Shown here in pieces: positions 10,660-22,246 of a stretch of 64,000 nucleotides of DNA. The stretch is from Gigaspora margarita. Its lineage: Eukaryota > Glomeromycota > Glomeromycetes > Diversisporales > Gigasporaceae. The translations under genes and the position numbers were made by a program. Every line of letters starts with the position of its first letter. The stretch's first letter is position 1. The stretch lies in NCBI GenBank assembly GCA_009809945.1, contig WTPW01000067.1, positions 605,026 to 669,025 on the forward strand, given 5' to 3'. The notes under the pieces are model-generated. The model was not told the origin of the DNA, did no database searches, and worked only from the letters and a program-made list of their open reading frames with translations.

Positions 10660-10844
10660 GTCAATAAAAAATGTGATTTTAAAGAAGTATTTTTCTTAAT
10701 AAATTTGTTTAAAAAATTTTTTATAAAATGTGATAGTGAATACTATTAATGTGATTATATAAGATATTTTTAATATTAAAAAAAAACAACCGCATAAAAT
10801 AGTGTAATTATATAGAAGTTGTAATTATATAGGAGAATGACTGT
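10660..10844. mobile_element. Fragment: right end of pogo-like MITE
   Basis: Ends ATATAGGAGAATGACTG followed by TA, matching the right terminus of the element at 40225-41739 (GGATGACTG|TA). No left terminus is nearby, so this is a truncated copy. Confidence 0.5.
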
Positions 10845-10892
10845 ACATTGTTTTTCCATACAATACCCAAACCAATTTTCTTATAGGGTCCC

Positions 10893-12951
10893 TGTTAATG
10901 ATATCTGACAAATTTATTTTTATAATAATAAATGATAACAAAACCTTTAACAATTGATGAAACCTATAATAAATTGATGAAACCAATGACAAATTGACAA
11001 AACCTTAATATATTTATGAAACCCTCGAAAAACCTCTAACGATTGATGAAAAATTGGCAACCAAATCAGCCAATAATTAAACAACAAGTTCAATATAATA
11101 ATCTTTAAATACATTAAACCTTAACAAAATAATTTTTATGATAAGGTTTTATTGGCTTTTTTATTTTTTCTTTTGTACAAATATATGTCAGGTTGATCTA
11201 GAAAGAACCCCAAGCAGTCTATGAACAGCTAACTTTTTAAAAAATCTTAAAATATTACTAAAAATAAAAAAGTCTACAAAAAAATAGTCAAAAATAAGCA
11301 TCAATATTACTAAATATAGAAAGATCTACAAAAACTAGAGATCTTAGGTCCAATAGCATAGCAGTTATGCTCCAAGGTCACAAATCAGAAGGTCGCCAGT
11401 TCAAATCTCATTGGCAGCAAACATCAATTCTTATTAGGGAACTATAACACTATAAGAGCTAGGGCACAAAACATCAATAGATGGACTTAATATAGTAATT
11501 GGTATAACAACCTGGCAAGGTTTAACTTGTCAGTTAGGATCTACAATTTGGATAACTGAAGTTACTAGACATAGTAAAGATCAAGTCACAAACTCCTGGT
11601 GGCATTTTTCTGGAACCATCCAGATGCAGTTAGGTGAGACTGAAGTCTGAGGTTAAAACTTGGAAAATAAGACTATATAGGGCACGTGTCCTACTTTAGC
11701 CAACTTTAGGCTGCAGATAAAGTAGTCTGAGTCTTTCCTTTACAAACTTTAATGTTTATTTGTACATATATACATGTATCTTATTTCATTAAAATTAATA
11801 AAGAGAACAAGAGACATGGTCTCGGTTATAAAACAGAAAAAAAAGATCTACAAAAAAATAGTCAAAAATAAGCAAAAGCAAATAGTCACCTATCTATATA
11901 TAACTTGGGGTCCTATCCAGAATAGTCATTTATGTCAGGTTGATACAGAATAGTCAAAATTTGTGCACGCATTTATTTTTGTCGATTCCAAAGTGAAAAA
12001 TATAAATTTATATTAATTATATATAAATCGATATTTTTAAGCCATATCGTAGGAAATCTATATTTTACAATTTTTAATGCAATGTAACAAAATCACTTTG
12101 GGCAAAATTAAGAGAAAATTTGGCCAGACAACACAAATTTGGCTAACCTGAACTGTCAGTAAGTTTCAAAAAAGTAGATAATCAACAAACTGTTTGCCGG
12201 AAAGTTACATTATTGATTACATTATATTTTGTTAATTGGCCATTCTTGATATATCAATATTTTTGACCATATTGATAAATATTTTTGCCAAATCAAATCG
12301 ATACTTTTTACTGTCCCTGATTCCAAATCAACTCAACATGGATTCTGAACACGTGCAAAGAGGGAAGATGCAAAAATATGTAAAAACCAATGTTTAGATT
12401 GACCTTGATCACTAATTAAAAATGACGGAAACAAAATTTTACATATAATAAGCACCAATCTATTGTTGTACTCTCCAACACTAACACCCTTACCCTAAAA
12501 TTATATCTTTACACACTTTGTTTATTTACAAAATTTAATTTCCTATTTTGATTTGTTATTTATAAATAAGTAAAATCATAATGGATGACAATAATAATGT
12601 AATGGATATTTTAAGATGTATATATTGTTATGCAATCTATATTGATTCTCTATTAATTATGCATTATCGTCTAAAACATCTTTTTTTTTTTTAGCTCTTA
12701 TCGTTATCGTTATTAAAACACTTCTTAACTTTTTATAAACGCAATAATTAACTCTATCTTGTATGGAATATAATTCTTCAAGTTTCTTCATAGGTTTCGT
12801 CAATTTATCATAGGTTTCATCAATTAATCATAGGTTTCGTCAATCGTCAGGGGTTTCATCAATCGTCAATTTGTCAATCAGAAATTACCTGATGAATAGT
12901 TTTGTCATTTGTCAATGACGGATATTTCGTCATTTGTCAGGCATCATTAGT
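10893..12951. mobile_element. ~2-kb inverted-repeat element with minisatellite ends
   Basis: Left TTAATGATATCTGACAAAT and right (other strand) CTAATGATGCCTGACAAAT are inverted ends. Both are followed inward by repeats of TTGATGAAACCTATAATAAA type. The right arm at 12780-12930 shows the clearest GGTTTCGTCAATTTATCATA periodicity. A SINE sits inside. Immediately left is a solitary CCAATTTTCTTATAGGG, the end of the family at 22746-23389. No coding frame was seen. Confidence 0.5.
11335..11842 (+). mobile_element. Second tRNA-headed SINE
   Basis: Flanked by AAGATCTACAAAAA at 11321-11334 and again at 11843-11856 (14-bp target duplication). The head (about 11345-11418) has an A-box-like TAGCATAGCAGTTATG and a B box CAGTTCAAATCTC. 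The 3' part has AATAAAG and ends ACAGAAAAAA. It resembles the SINE at 2736 in layout (tRNA head, long unrelated body, A tail) but not closely in sequence, so it is either older or another family. Confidence 0.75.
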
Positions 12952-12952
12952 C

Positions 12953-13248
12953 CCTGTGTGTCTTAACAGAAAAAAATTCTACTTCATATACAATTAGCTT
13001 GTTCATCTTATATTGATTACTTATGTAAATTTATGTTTTAATAGTTAATCCACCTCATTATCGCGGTGGCACGTGAATTTACCTTCATCACCTGTGCTAA
13101 ATCCCGTGATTGATTCGACTAGTAAACTGCTGCAAAACCTGAGCCATTTACAGTACAATTGGCACAGGCATACGTCCCCCAATTCGGACCATACCCGTAC
13201 AAACCCGGATTTTGACCCGTACCAATCCGGTCCAATTTTCTTATAGGG
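12953..13248. mobile_element. Right half of CACGG-rich TIR element
   Basis: Closely parallels 23030-23389: CTTCATATACAATTAGCTTG, ATCGCGGTGGCACGTGAATT, GACTAGTAAACTGCTGCAAA, and the terminus TTTTCTTATAGGG. The left half with its own TIR is missing. Open frames across it are by-products. Confidence 0.65.
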
Positions 13249-13335
13249 TATGGAGATGTAAATTGCCAACCTCGCCCAAAATTAATTATGTATCTGAACT
13301 TAGTTATAATTGTATTTATAAATAAATACAAGTTA

Positions 13336-13481
13336 TTACTAGAGTTAACACCTCTATCCGGATTTATATATCCGGATATATACTATGTCATGTGATATAA
13401 CGTGACATAGTGTTTTATATCCGGATATAAATAAATCTGGATTTAAATTTATATCCGGATAGAGGTATTAACTCTAGTTAT
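13336..13481. repeat. 146-bp palindromic element
   Basis: Left ACTAGAGTTAACACCTCTAT and right ATAGAGGTATTAACTCTAGT are complementary. The hairpin continues inward through repeated ATATCCGGATAT blocks to a centre near ATGTGATATAACGTGACAT. Confidence 0.8.
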
Positions 13482-13986
13482 TGCCTAAATAATGGATTCA
13501 TAAAAATGGAATAACATCTTGATATTGGTGAAGTTAGTAAACGGAGCAACAGGGACTGTTGATGTTTCGCATTTGCTTCATTTAATCGTCGCTTTTGTTT
13601 TTTTATTATTATTTGACGATGATATTTGACAAATAATTAAAGAACTGCTCAAATATTGATTGCTATGTTTATTTTGATTGATTCTAGTAAATGAGCACCA
13701 TTACGTAAAAGATAAGGCTTGAGAAAATTTTTATTACGGCATAAATTGCATATTCAAATTCTCAATAAGTATCGTTGAACTCTATTGTGATCACTTGCTA
13801 ATCACATTGAGAATGTCGTTATCTGCTTATAAGTTTTTGTTAGGTGCAATTCTTAATTCATTATTCTCATTATTATCGGTAGCTCAAGGATCAAATTCTA
13901 TCTGTAAGATTATTTAATTGTTACTCATTAAATCTGTAAAATTATGAGATTCACCAAAGGTTAGTATAAATAGCGAAAGTTATTTA

Positions 13987-14570
13987 AAGAAACTTGAATA
14001 AATATGCAATTATTACGAAAAGAACATTCGCAAAGAATTTTATTAAAAATTATTTGGGCGCTAAAAATTAATTTAAGAAAAAAATATGAAATAAAAATTT
14101 TATTTAATGTGACTACATTTTTAATTTCATGAAATGTATTAAATAACGTAAGAAACTTGAATAAATATGCAATTATTATGAAAAGATTATTCTAATAAAA
14201 ATTATTTGGGCGCAAAAAAAAAAAATCTACTAAAAATTAAGAAAATAATATGAAATAAAAATTTTATTTGGGGGCTCGTCAGTAGAAAAGGGGTGAAAAG
14301 TTTTTACCACTTTTTTCTTTAAATTTTAAATTAGAATAACTCAATAACTACTAAATTAATTTAAATAAAAATTTTTTATTTAATTTTATAACTACATATA
14401 ATTAAAATATAAAAAAAAATATCAAATTTTTTTAGTGTTATTGGAATATTTTAATTCAAAGTTCAAAAAAATTTTACTTAGAAACTTTTTACCCTTTTTC
14501 TACTGACGAGCCTCCACTACATTTTTAATCTCATAAATAATTTTGCCTAATGAAAGATAAAACTTTCATC
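13987..14570. repeat. ~165-bp tandem duplication, one copy interrupted
   Basis: Copy 1 (13987-14150) and copy 2 (14151-14570) share GAAACTTGAATAAATATGCA, AAAATTATTTGGGCGC, ATAAAAATTTTATTT and ACTACATTTTTAAT. Copy 2 is interrupted by the MITE at 14273-14512, so copy 1 is an uninterrupted reference. Confidence 0.7.
14273..14512. mobile_element. 240-bp TIR MITE
   Basis: The ends GGCTCGTCAGTAGAAAA and its inverse (TTTTCTACTGACGAGCC) continue as AGGGGTGAAAAGTTT / AAACTTTTTACCCT. Its interior (TTTAAATTTTAAATTAGAAT, AACTCAATAACTACTAAATT) is related to the MITE at 19543-19785. It sits in copy 2 of a local duplication and is absent from copy 1. Confidence 0.8.
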
Positions 14571-15484
14571 CGTCAAATAGGAATTGGTGTAGGATATTAG
14601 TAAATCCTACAATTACATTTATTTGCGTAGTTAACAAAATCTGACATATATAATAAACTCAATATTACATTAATGATTAATGTTATAATTTTAGTATTAA
14701 ACGAAATTTAGACATCTTTTAGCCCTTAAAAGCATTAACAATATTGAAAGATTTTGTATTTGCTGTTTGCTTTTGACATTTAATACAGTAATATGGTTCA
14801 ACTCAATTAATAAACAATTAATGCTTAACGCTATGTGAAATTTATAATTTAAGATTTCAATGATATCATACTATACAGTCATACTTCTATGTCTACAAAA
14901 TACTGTACAAATGAATCGTACAATTAAATAATTATAGAGTTCTTTCATTTAATAATGTTAATTTGATTAATATCATTTAGTTAAATATTTGTATCTTAAC
15001 AACTTATCATCAAATATTCTAACATTATGGAGATAAACCTTTCTAGAATCACAAAAAGTCAGTTGGTATTTGACCAAAATTAGTTATGTATATGAACTTA
15101 AAAATTAATATCGATAGACCAATTTTTTCATTTGTTTAAAATATATGATTATTATTCGAATAATTAATTCTAGTTTATTATAAATTTACCGTATATTACC
15201 GTATATACCCGAATAAAGGTAACAAAAAAAATTGATGATTTTTTTGGATTTCAAGAAAAAAGGATGTTTTTATTTGTAGTAATTAAACATAATACTACGA
15301 ACGAATGACTCCAAAATCGAGAGGCTGCTGTTATTCAGTAGTTGCTTTTAACCGATAAGATACTGTATAGAAATCATTAAAAAAAAATACAACCTTTAAA
15401 AAGCTATATTGCAAAATTTTATTACTATAACTGCTTTTGTGATTAAGTGATCCTTCATGTAGTTCGTATTTTTTTGTCGATCTA
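14571..15484. other. AT-rich spacer, no feature seen
   Basis: No coding frame, RNA gene or paired ends could be recognised in this stretch. Confidence 0.4.
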
Positions 15485-15534
15485 CCAACTAATAAAACCA
15501 TGGTTATATCCAACTAATAAAACCACGGTTATAT
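15485..15534. repeat. Two tandem 25-bp copies
   Basis: CCAACTAATAAAACCAYGGT followed by TATAT occurs twice back to back with a single C/T difference. Confidence 0.95.
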
Positions 15535-15574
15535 ATCTAAAATGTGATCTCGTCCTTCTCCACAAGATTCCGTA

Positions 15575-16870
15575 GACCATAAATTTATATATAATTCCTC
15601 GAATTCTCAATGCTATAATGTCAGTTGGATCGATTTTTAACACTAGCGATTCTTTATATTAGATATGCCAATCCTCGATTAATTATTGCTTGGAACGATT
15701 TTTAATGACTTCTTATAGTCATTAAGCGATTCTTCATAGATGCTCATATATTGATGCACTAATCCTCGATCGTTCAATGCTACTGCATTAATTGGCATAA
15801 TTACTAATGATTCAGTAATATAAATGTTGTGCCCCAAATGCAGATGACAATCTGTCCAAATTAAAAATTAATTTAGCCCGGATGTTAGGGTTAGGTTAGG
15901 GTTAGATTAGGCCAGTTTTTTAATTTGGCTGTAAATATTGTCACCTGGGCCGATTTTCATTTGGGGCACAACATAAATAAGAGAGTCTTCATATTTTCTC
16001 TTTTTTGATAAGTTTGTCCACGAAAATGTAATGCCCAAGCACGTTCGCCCGGATTTCCAATTATTTATTTAAATCCGTTGTGAGTCCTCAAATTTGCCTG
16101 TCTCTTGAAAAATTTTTCCACGTACACTTAACATAATATTCGGTTATGTATTTAATGAACTATTTATGTCTGCAAGTGACTCTACAGACTTTCCTTGCTT
16201 TAGATAAATAATTCCACGGATACAGAATTTTTAAATCATTTGAATCAATATCTGATTTATTTAAAATTACAAATGCATTATTTAAATCTACACTCGATAC
16301 TTCATGCATACTCATCATACTATAGGAACACCTAGTGTATGCACATCATTTCTAAAGATTTATTTAAATCAGCAAGTGATTCACTAAGTTTATTTAAGAT
16401 TTAATATGCCATTCCACGAATACATAATGCCGTAGAATTATCTAATCGAATTTCTATTGGTTTATTTAAATGATCGAGTGATCATTCATATTTACCAATT
16501 TCCAAAAAAGCTAGCCTTCGATTACTTAATATCCGCATTATTAGGATCAATTATTAATTAATTATTTAAATATTTAAGGAATTCATCATATCTACTTAGC
16601 ATTTGATAGTCTGACCCTCGATTACATAATACATATAGATCGTTGGGATTAATTACTAATTATGCGCTAAAGTCTGTAACTGATTTCTCAAATTTGACAT
16701 CGTTAGAAAAGTTTATCCAAGATTTTTCAATACTTGGCATCACTTGGTCTAATTTCTATTGGCTTATTAAAATCCGTAAGTAATTAAATTCTTTAGTATT
16801 ATTTGAATGGAGTTCTCACAATTCATTCAAATACATTAATGTTTTTTCGTTATCGTTTATTATAAGATCG
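15575..16870 (-). pseudogene. TPR-repeat protein relic
   Basis: On the minus strand a series of about 34-residue tetratricopeptide units can be read in shifting frames. Examples are VINPNDLYVLCNRGSDYQML (near 16645), IEIRLDNSTALCIRGMAY (near 16430), MLSVRGKIFQETGKFEDS (near 16105) and AVALNDRGLVHQYMSIYEES (near 15765). The pattern of A-L-x-x-R-G in helix A and Y-x-x-S-L-x-D-x-x-K in helix B is diagnostic. Stops occur inside units (for example after GMAY), there are several frameshifts, and a MITE lies inside. TPR proteins of this kind are common in Rhizophagus, sometimes joined to other domains; none can be recognised here. The start and end are approximate. Confidence 0.75.
15824..15974. mobile_element. 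151-bp MITE splitting the TPR relic
   Basis: Perfect 17-bp inverted ends ATGTTGTGCCCCAAATG. It separates the minus-strand phrase EDSL from ITESLVIMPINAVALNDRG, so it landed in the coding sequence. The interior has TTAGGGTTAGGTTAGGGTTA (15885-15904), telomere-like by chance or by descent. Confidence 0.85.
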
Positions 16871-17218
16871 GAATTGGGTGATAAATTCTGAAACGGGATT
16901 TCATATATCTGACATTGTTTTACGCACGTTTATTAAACACCTGGTTGAATTTTAGCAACTCGGGTGAAGGTGGAGAATAGACCCACGGGTTGAACAGTAA
17001 GTAAAGATATGATTTATATCCAGACATAAATTAAGCTATTTATGTTCAATAAAAGTGAACTTCTGATGTAATTTAAAATTCTTTTCTAGGTTTCTATTTT
17101 TAATAAATGAATGCAATAATTCATCACATATAATGCCTCATTTAATTTATAAACAATTCTAGCTAATTTTAAATAAATAAATAACACGAATAAAAATTAG
17201 ACATTGGTGAATAGCAGA
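16871..17218. other. Spacer, no feature seen
   Basis: AT-rich sequence between the TPR relic and the next MITE; nothing recognisable. Confidence 0.4.
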
Positions 17219-17226
17219 TTTAAGAG

Positions 17227-17618
17227 CAGTGAAAAAAATTGACGTGCGCTATGTTCATTCCACACGTAAGTTCTATTTTTGTGAACATAAAAAAATTTTG
17301 AATGTGCGGCATGCGCACATTATATTTATTATTTTACCAATAGATAATGTGCGCTATATTTAATGGTGAAACCCACTCTAAATAAAACATTTTGTTAGTC
17401 ACTAGGTATCGTAATTAGATTATACGATCCAAATCAAATATAAATCTTTGCCTACATTTTCTAAGTGGCTGTAAACCACACACTCTGTTATTCAAGCATG
17501 ACCATGTTCCTGGTATTTACATGCGAATTAGCTTTAAAATTTATTGCAAAAAGCGCACGTCAATTTTAAAATTTAGTGCGCAAGGCGCACATAATTTAAA
17601 TTTGAATTTTTTACACTG
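17227..17618. mobile_element. 392-bp hAT-like MITE
   Basis: The ends CAGTGAAAAAAATTGACG and, inverted, CAGTGTAAAAAATTCAAA begin with the CAGTG typical of hAT termini. Both sides carry TTTAAGAG (17219-17226 and 17619-17626), an exact 8-bp target duplication. GACGTGCGCT occurs inverted at both ends and GCGCAC motifs recur inside. No gene. Confidence 0.85.
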
Positions 17619-17626
17619 TTTAAGAG

Positions 17627-18580
17627 TACTGATTAATAAATAAGTACTATATTCACAGGCTAAATAAATGAGATATGAGTATACGTTTAACTATAACAAT
17701 TCAAATAAAAATAAAAAAATTAAGTGAATGATATAATAGTATAGTGTTCAAACTATATAATCATTAAATGAGAAGTAACTTAAATATTTCTATTTGAAGG
17801 TTTCAGAATGATAAGTATGTAGAATTATGCAACTCCAAAGAATGAGGCAAGTTTCTTAATTTAATCTGAATACTTTTGATTAATACCTCTATCAGTCAAT
17901 GTGGGATTAAATACCTATTCTAATACCTCAATTGTCAAACGATCGTGTATATTCCTCTACTAATCAAGAAGAAAAAATAATATGAATAAAATTAAAGATC
18001 ATGAAAATGGTATTGTCAACAAAGTCATTAACAAGACAGAAAGCTATAGGCAAATAATCACATGGATATTTGCCAAATACCGAGGTCGACACCATTAATA
18101 TCATAAAATGGGCTATTAAGCTTTAGTAATTTAGTAGTTTCTATTATACTGATCAATTCTTCATGACTAAGTCACGCGGATTGCTTAAATTTTTAGAAAT
18201 GACTTGCTATCGACCAAGTACTGCTCTTGCAAGGACCTGTGGAATTTGTGATATAATTTACCCAATTATGATTTCGATATTTGTGTACATGAATTTATCA
18301 CGTTAATAATAAAATTTAAAAAATTTATATAATAAAAAACTTAAAATTTTTTTTAAAAAAGTTCTCTAAAATTTTAATTTGATTGTTTACATGCAAATCG
18401 TTTATAATTGTATTTGTTTCAATCGTTAAGGTATGAATTATAATTTGTTTCAACCTTAAATATTATTTGTTGAACCGTTAAAGTATAAATTAGTCAGTTT
18501 TTTTTTTGAACTCACACGAGTAGATGTGTTACAAAAGCTTTATCGTACGGGTCTTGTATAACTACCCGTGCTTTTTTAAA
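17627..18580. other. Spacer, no feature seen
   Basis: AT-rich, with many stops in all frames. I could not tie any part to a gene or element. Confidence 0.4.
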
Positions 18581-18586
18581 AAGCTT

Positions 18587-18625
18587 ATTCGCACGGGTAT
18601 ATATGAAAATATATGCCGTGCGAAT
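18587..18625. repeat. Short strong hairpin
   Basis: ATTCGCACGGGTATATAT pairs with ATATATGCCGTGCGAAT around a GAAA loop, with one mismatch in the stem. A related CGTACGGGTCTTGTATAACT block lies just upstream at 18544. Confidence 0.85.
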
Positions 18626-18639
18626 GAACTATATTTCAT

Positions 18640-19110
18640 AAAAGTCAAAACTGAATTTAGCTTTACTTTCGTTAAATGAAGACTAACATTTTAGTCAGAT
18701 TGTTTTAAAATTCTCAAAGTTGGTAGTTTTTAAAATAATTACAGTGGGTGAAGACTCTGTTTGGTTTGTTGATAGTTTTAAATTCTTATAGCAAGTCGAA
18801 GATTACATTTTGTCGGGTTACTTTTAAGATCCTCATATTATATTCAATCAAATATTTTTAAAATTCCCATAGCTAGTGATAAACTTAATTAATCAGGTTA
18901 TTTTAAAATATTTAGTCGGAGGTGACAATATTGGTCGAATGATTTTTAAAGTTTTTTTAACCGTGCGAAGACTATATTCAGTTAGACTATTTTAAAATTT
19001 TCATAGCTGGCGAAGGCCATATTTGGTAATTTTTAAAATTTTCATAAATGGGAGATTTTTAAAGTTTTAATTGTTGGGCGAAGAATTAATGGGCCGGGAA
19101 ACATTTTTAA
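18640..19110. repeat. Degenerate ~60-bp tandem repeat
   Basis: Successive phrases like GGCGAAGACTATATTCGGT, GGTTATTTTTAAAATT and CTCATAGC recur about seven times with heavy drift. Confidence 0.5.
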
Positions 19111-19542
19111 AGTTCAAATAATCTTGAATTCAAATTAGAACCTATTTTTTTCTTTGTAAGGTTGCTTAAGTTCAAAAAAAAATAAATAAATGAATATATT
19201 TACGTAAAACAATTCATCGAATTGGTTTTACATGTTAAAGACTTTTTGTTATCGAACTGATCTATAAGTTGTTTCGATGATTTTTTTCATTGCTGCAACA
19301 AATAAAAGCATTGGAATTGTTGCTCGATATTTAAAAAGAAAAAAAAATTTAATTTGGAATAATTAAGATAAAGTTTTACGAACAAGTGAAAATAATAAAG
19401 AAATAAAAAAGTTTAAATTATTAGTAAAGAGCGACGCACGGGTTGTTACGTCAGACCTATGCAATAACTATAATATATCATATAAATAGCTTATAGTTTT
19501 TTTTAATTTAAAAAAATTTTAATATTTAATCAGTTATATGTG
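19111..19542. other. AT-rich spacer
   Basis: Nothing recognisable. GAGCGACGCACGGGTTGTTA at 19429 is a short GC-rich island without partner. Confidence 0.35.
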
Positions 19543-19785
19543 GGTTGAGTCAATAGAAACCAAGCAATATTTTTAATGTTTTTTTTTTTAATTTTAAATA
19601 AGGATAACTTAACAGAAACTTAATCAAATTAATAATAAAATTTTTTAAATTAATTAAACAAGCTTGTAAAAATTATTTAAAGAAATTTTTATTGAATTAA
19701 GTTAAGTGTCTGTTAAGTTATTCTTGTTCAAAGTTATAAAAAATCTTTATTATAACAATTTTGCTTGATTTCTATTGACTCACCA
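19543..19785. mobile_element. 243-bp TIR MITE
   Basis: The ends are GGTTGAGTCAATAGAAACCA and, inverted, GGTGAGTCAATAGAAATCAA, continuing to AGCAA. The interior (ATAAGGATAACTTAACAGAA, AATTAAGTTAAGTGTCTGTT) is itself inverted and related to the MITE at 14273-14512. Confidence 0.8.
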
Positions 19786-20279
19786 ATATTAGGCTGGGAT
19801 AGTGTATGCGTGCATTTGATTGAATAGTAATTTATATTCGCAATGAGCTTTCTGATGATATTTTAAATGATGATGTAATGGCATGAAAATATTAAAAATT
19901 TTCATATCAGTAAAAATTTTAATCAGAAATGTTATGAGCATAGAAAACGCGAAATATATCGGATATTTCACGTGTGCCATAATTATCGGTTTCACCACGA
20001 TATTCGCAACAGTCCGTTAAATAACTATTACAGATGTCGACATTTTTGCACTGTAATTTTTCTATCGGTAAGAAAAAAAAATATCACATAAACGCATTAA
20101 AATTGATAATAAATGGTAATAATTGCAATTTTTTAAATATTTACTGCTGTATAAATTATTGTTCTTTTTTTCGAATTTAAAGGATTTTCATTTTTTATTG
20201 ATTTTTTATCAGGTTGATTAAATGATAAACGACTGTCAAAAATGATAAAATGAATTCATCTTACTTCACCGATACACAT
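19786..20279. other. Spacer, no feature seen
   Basis: A 69-codon minus-strand frame here has no recognisable domain and no neighbouring exon. Confidence 0.35.
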
Positions 20280-20420
20280 GGTTAAGATTAGCTTACATAG
20301 TATGCGATTTCTATCGTGAGTTACTGTAAAAAATTCTGTTACAGAACTTACTCACTATTCCAGTGATACAGTACGTGGTTAAGGTTGAGTCAGTGTGCAT
20401 TGAAATTAACAATTTTTTAT
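20280..20420 (-). repeat. Copy of the ~115-bp repeat, reversed
   Basis: Reads on the minus strand as the unit seen at 8000-9040: TCAACCTTAACCACGTACTG, then ATAGTGAGTAAGTTCTGTAA, then CAGTAACTCACGATAG. Confidence 0.6.
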
Positions 20421-21169
20421 CATAATTATTCTTATAAAGATCTAAAGTTAGCAAGGTGCCCTTGTTAAACACATTCGGAAATTGTTTAATTTCCAATCAA
20501 TATCTGTTATAAGAAAGATTCCATGTGGAGTATTTTTTTTGATTTTTGGAAAATTCTAATTCTTTGAGAAATTTGTGCTGCTTAATGCATTTATACGCCA
20601 ACTTGGATAGGAAATAATGAGAGATTAATCATTATACCTGCCAGATAAATCAAAAGGCTTGTTGTGATTAAGTCAACCCGAATGAGAAAAATTGGTGAAA
20701 GCAGAGATGCCGGTGAAGTTAATTTCTCTAATTGAAATTCTGGATTATAAATGTGCAGAACACAAGGCAACCTGAAATGCCTATAAAATTAGAAAAAAAT
20801 TTTTTTAAGATTACGATTACCAATTAATGAAAGAAATTGCTAACATATATATGACTGTAAACCATCATATCCCGTTTTCGCTTTCAAAATAAACACAGTT
20901 TCTTGATAAAATTTGTGTTACCAACACATACTTTACCAATTAATCCATCTAAGCCATATAGTACTGTAACATACCAATGCAATTTAAAATTCTGGTTCTC
21001 ACTAGTGGACAGACGGAAATAAGGAAATCAAGTAAAGATAGAATAATTTTAAGCATTAAACCTTTACAGACAATAAGAGTTCACAGGTCTATAGTTGTTA
21101 GACGAAATCTCGAAGTTTCGCGCCGACGAAACGCGAAACCTAGTTCGACTTTTGTCAACTAAAATCCCA
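20421..21169. other. Spacer, no feature seen
   Basis: A 61-codon plus frame at 20977-21162 runs into the minisatellite and has no recognisable homology. Nothing else was seen. Confidence 0.35.
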
Positions 21170-21266
21170 AATGGCGAAATGATGAAAGGTGGTGAAACTG
21201 ACGAAACTGACGAAACTGACGAAAGGTGACGAAACTGACAAAGGTGACGAAGCTGGCGAAAGGTGA
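21170..21266. repeat. 9-bp minisatellite GACGAAACT
   Basis: Units GACGAAACT, GACGAAAGGT and GGTGACGAAG alternate. The open frames it creates on the minus strand (FRQFRQFRQF) are artefacts. Confidence 0.85.
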
Positions 21267-21560
21267 GTTAGTTGTATTGGGATTATCGTAACTTCTAACA
21301 TGAATTACTATAAAAATTTCTGCTTCAATCCTATTCGACACATAATATATAATTAAGGTTGAATTTGCATTGAAATTATTGTGATTTCTATCGTGAATTA
21401 CTATAAAAATTCTCATACAAAATTGCTTGCTATTCTAATAATCACAATATGTGGTTAAAATTGAGTTAGTTTGCTTTGGAATAATTATAGTTTCTATTGA
21501 ATTTGTAAAAAATTGTTACAATCTTTACTATTCTGACGATACATAGTATGTGACTTATTA
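21267..21560 (-). repeat. Two to three reversed ~115-bp repeats
   Basis: Minus-strand units with CTCAATTTTAACCACATATT, ATAGTAATTCACGATAGAAA and AATAATTTCAATGCAAATTC, in the order of the 8000-9040 array. Confidence 0.55.
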
Positions 21561-22099
21561 AGCATGTTATTAACATTATCAATATCCCAGTTAATCTAAT
21601 ATCAAGGATAAAAAGTGCGCATAATGAGCGAAAGTCGATATTTAATAAAAATAGATGACAACTGAATTATGAATAACTAGTCATTTCTGTATCCTTGATT
21701 TTCACGTTTCAATTTTCACACGTTGATTGCGAATTATGCGATCGCAGTACATTAATATGCAAATGATCAAAATATCGCACACTCTTGATATACATTTTTT
21801 CCTCAGAAACATAAAATTCTATAAAAAAATCTAATCTTCCATATTAATTAATCAACTTTTTATTAATTGACGTTTATAATACACGTTCTATGACATAAAA
21901 ATATTTTAACAAATATCAATTAATAAAAAAAAAAAAAACTTCTATATAATGAAAATTTAAAGGTAAGTAGAATTTACCATTGGAACAGGTTTTTTTTAAT
22001 GCAAAAATTTCGATTTACTTAGTAAAAAAATTCGCCATTAACATGATATAATTACTTATTATTAGGATAATATAAAATTTTATTATTTTATTTAAACAA
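21561..22099. other. AT-rich spacer
   Basis: No coding frame or paired ends seen. Confidence 0.35.
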
Positions 22100-22180
22100 C
22101 GATATCTTGTGATCCGGCGTTCAAAATTGGATGATTTTGACATTATTAATTCGTCTCGATAAGATGAATCGAATGATGGA
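22100..22180. mobile_element. Half of a GATCCAGTGATCAGAATC-type palindrome
   Basis: ATATCTTGTGATCCGGCG and TTCGTCTCGATAAGATGAAT match the arm and centre of the palindromes at 60311, 61698 and 61885. The second arm is lost or rearranged. Confidence 0.5.
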
Positions 22181-22246
22181 AAAGCCCTAATTTCGATTAT
22201 TGGGCCACAAATATAGCAAATGCGCCACAATATCTATACTCACTTT

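Noticed and set aside
15882..15912. Telomere or chromosome end (TTAGGG-like tract)
   Set aside because: Only a few degenerate units, enclosed within a MITE with perfect inverted ends.
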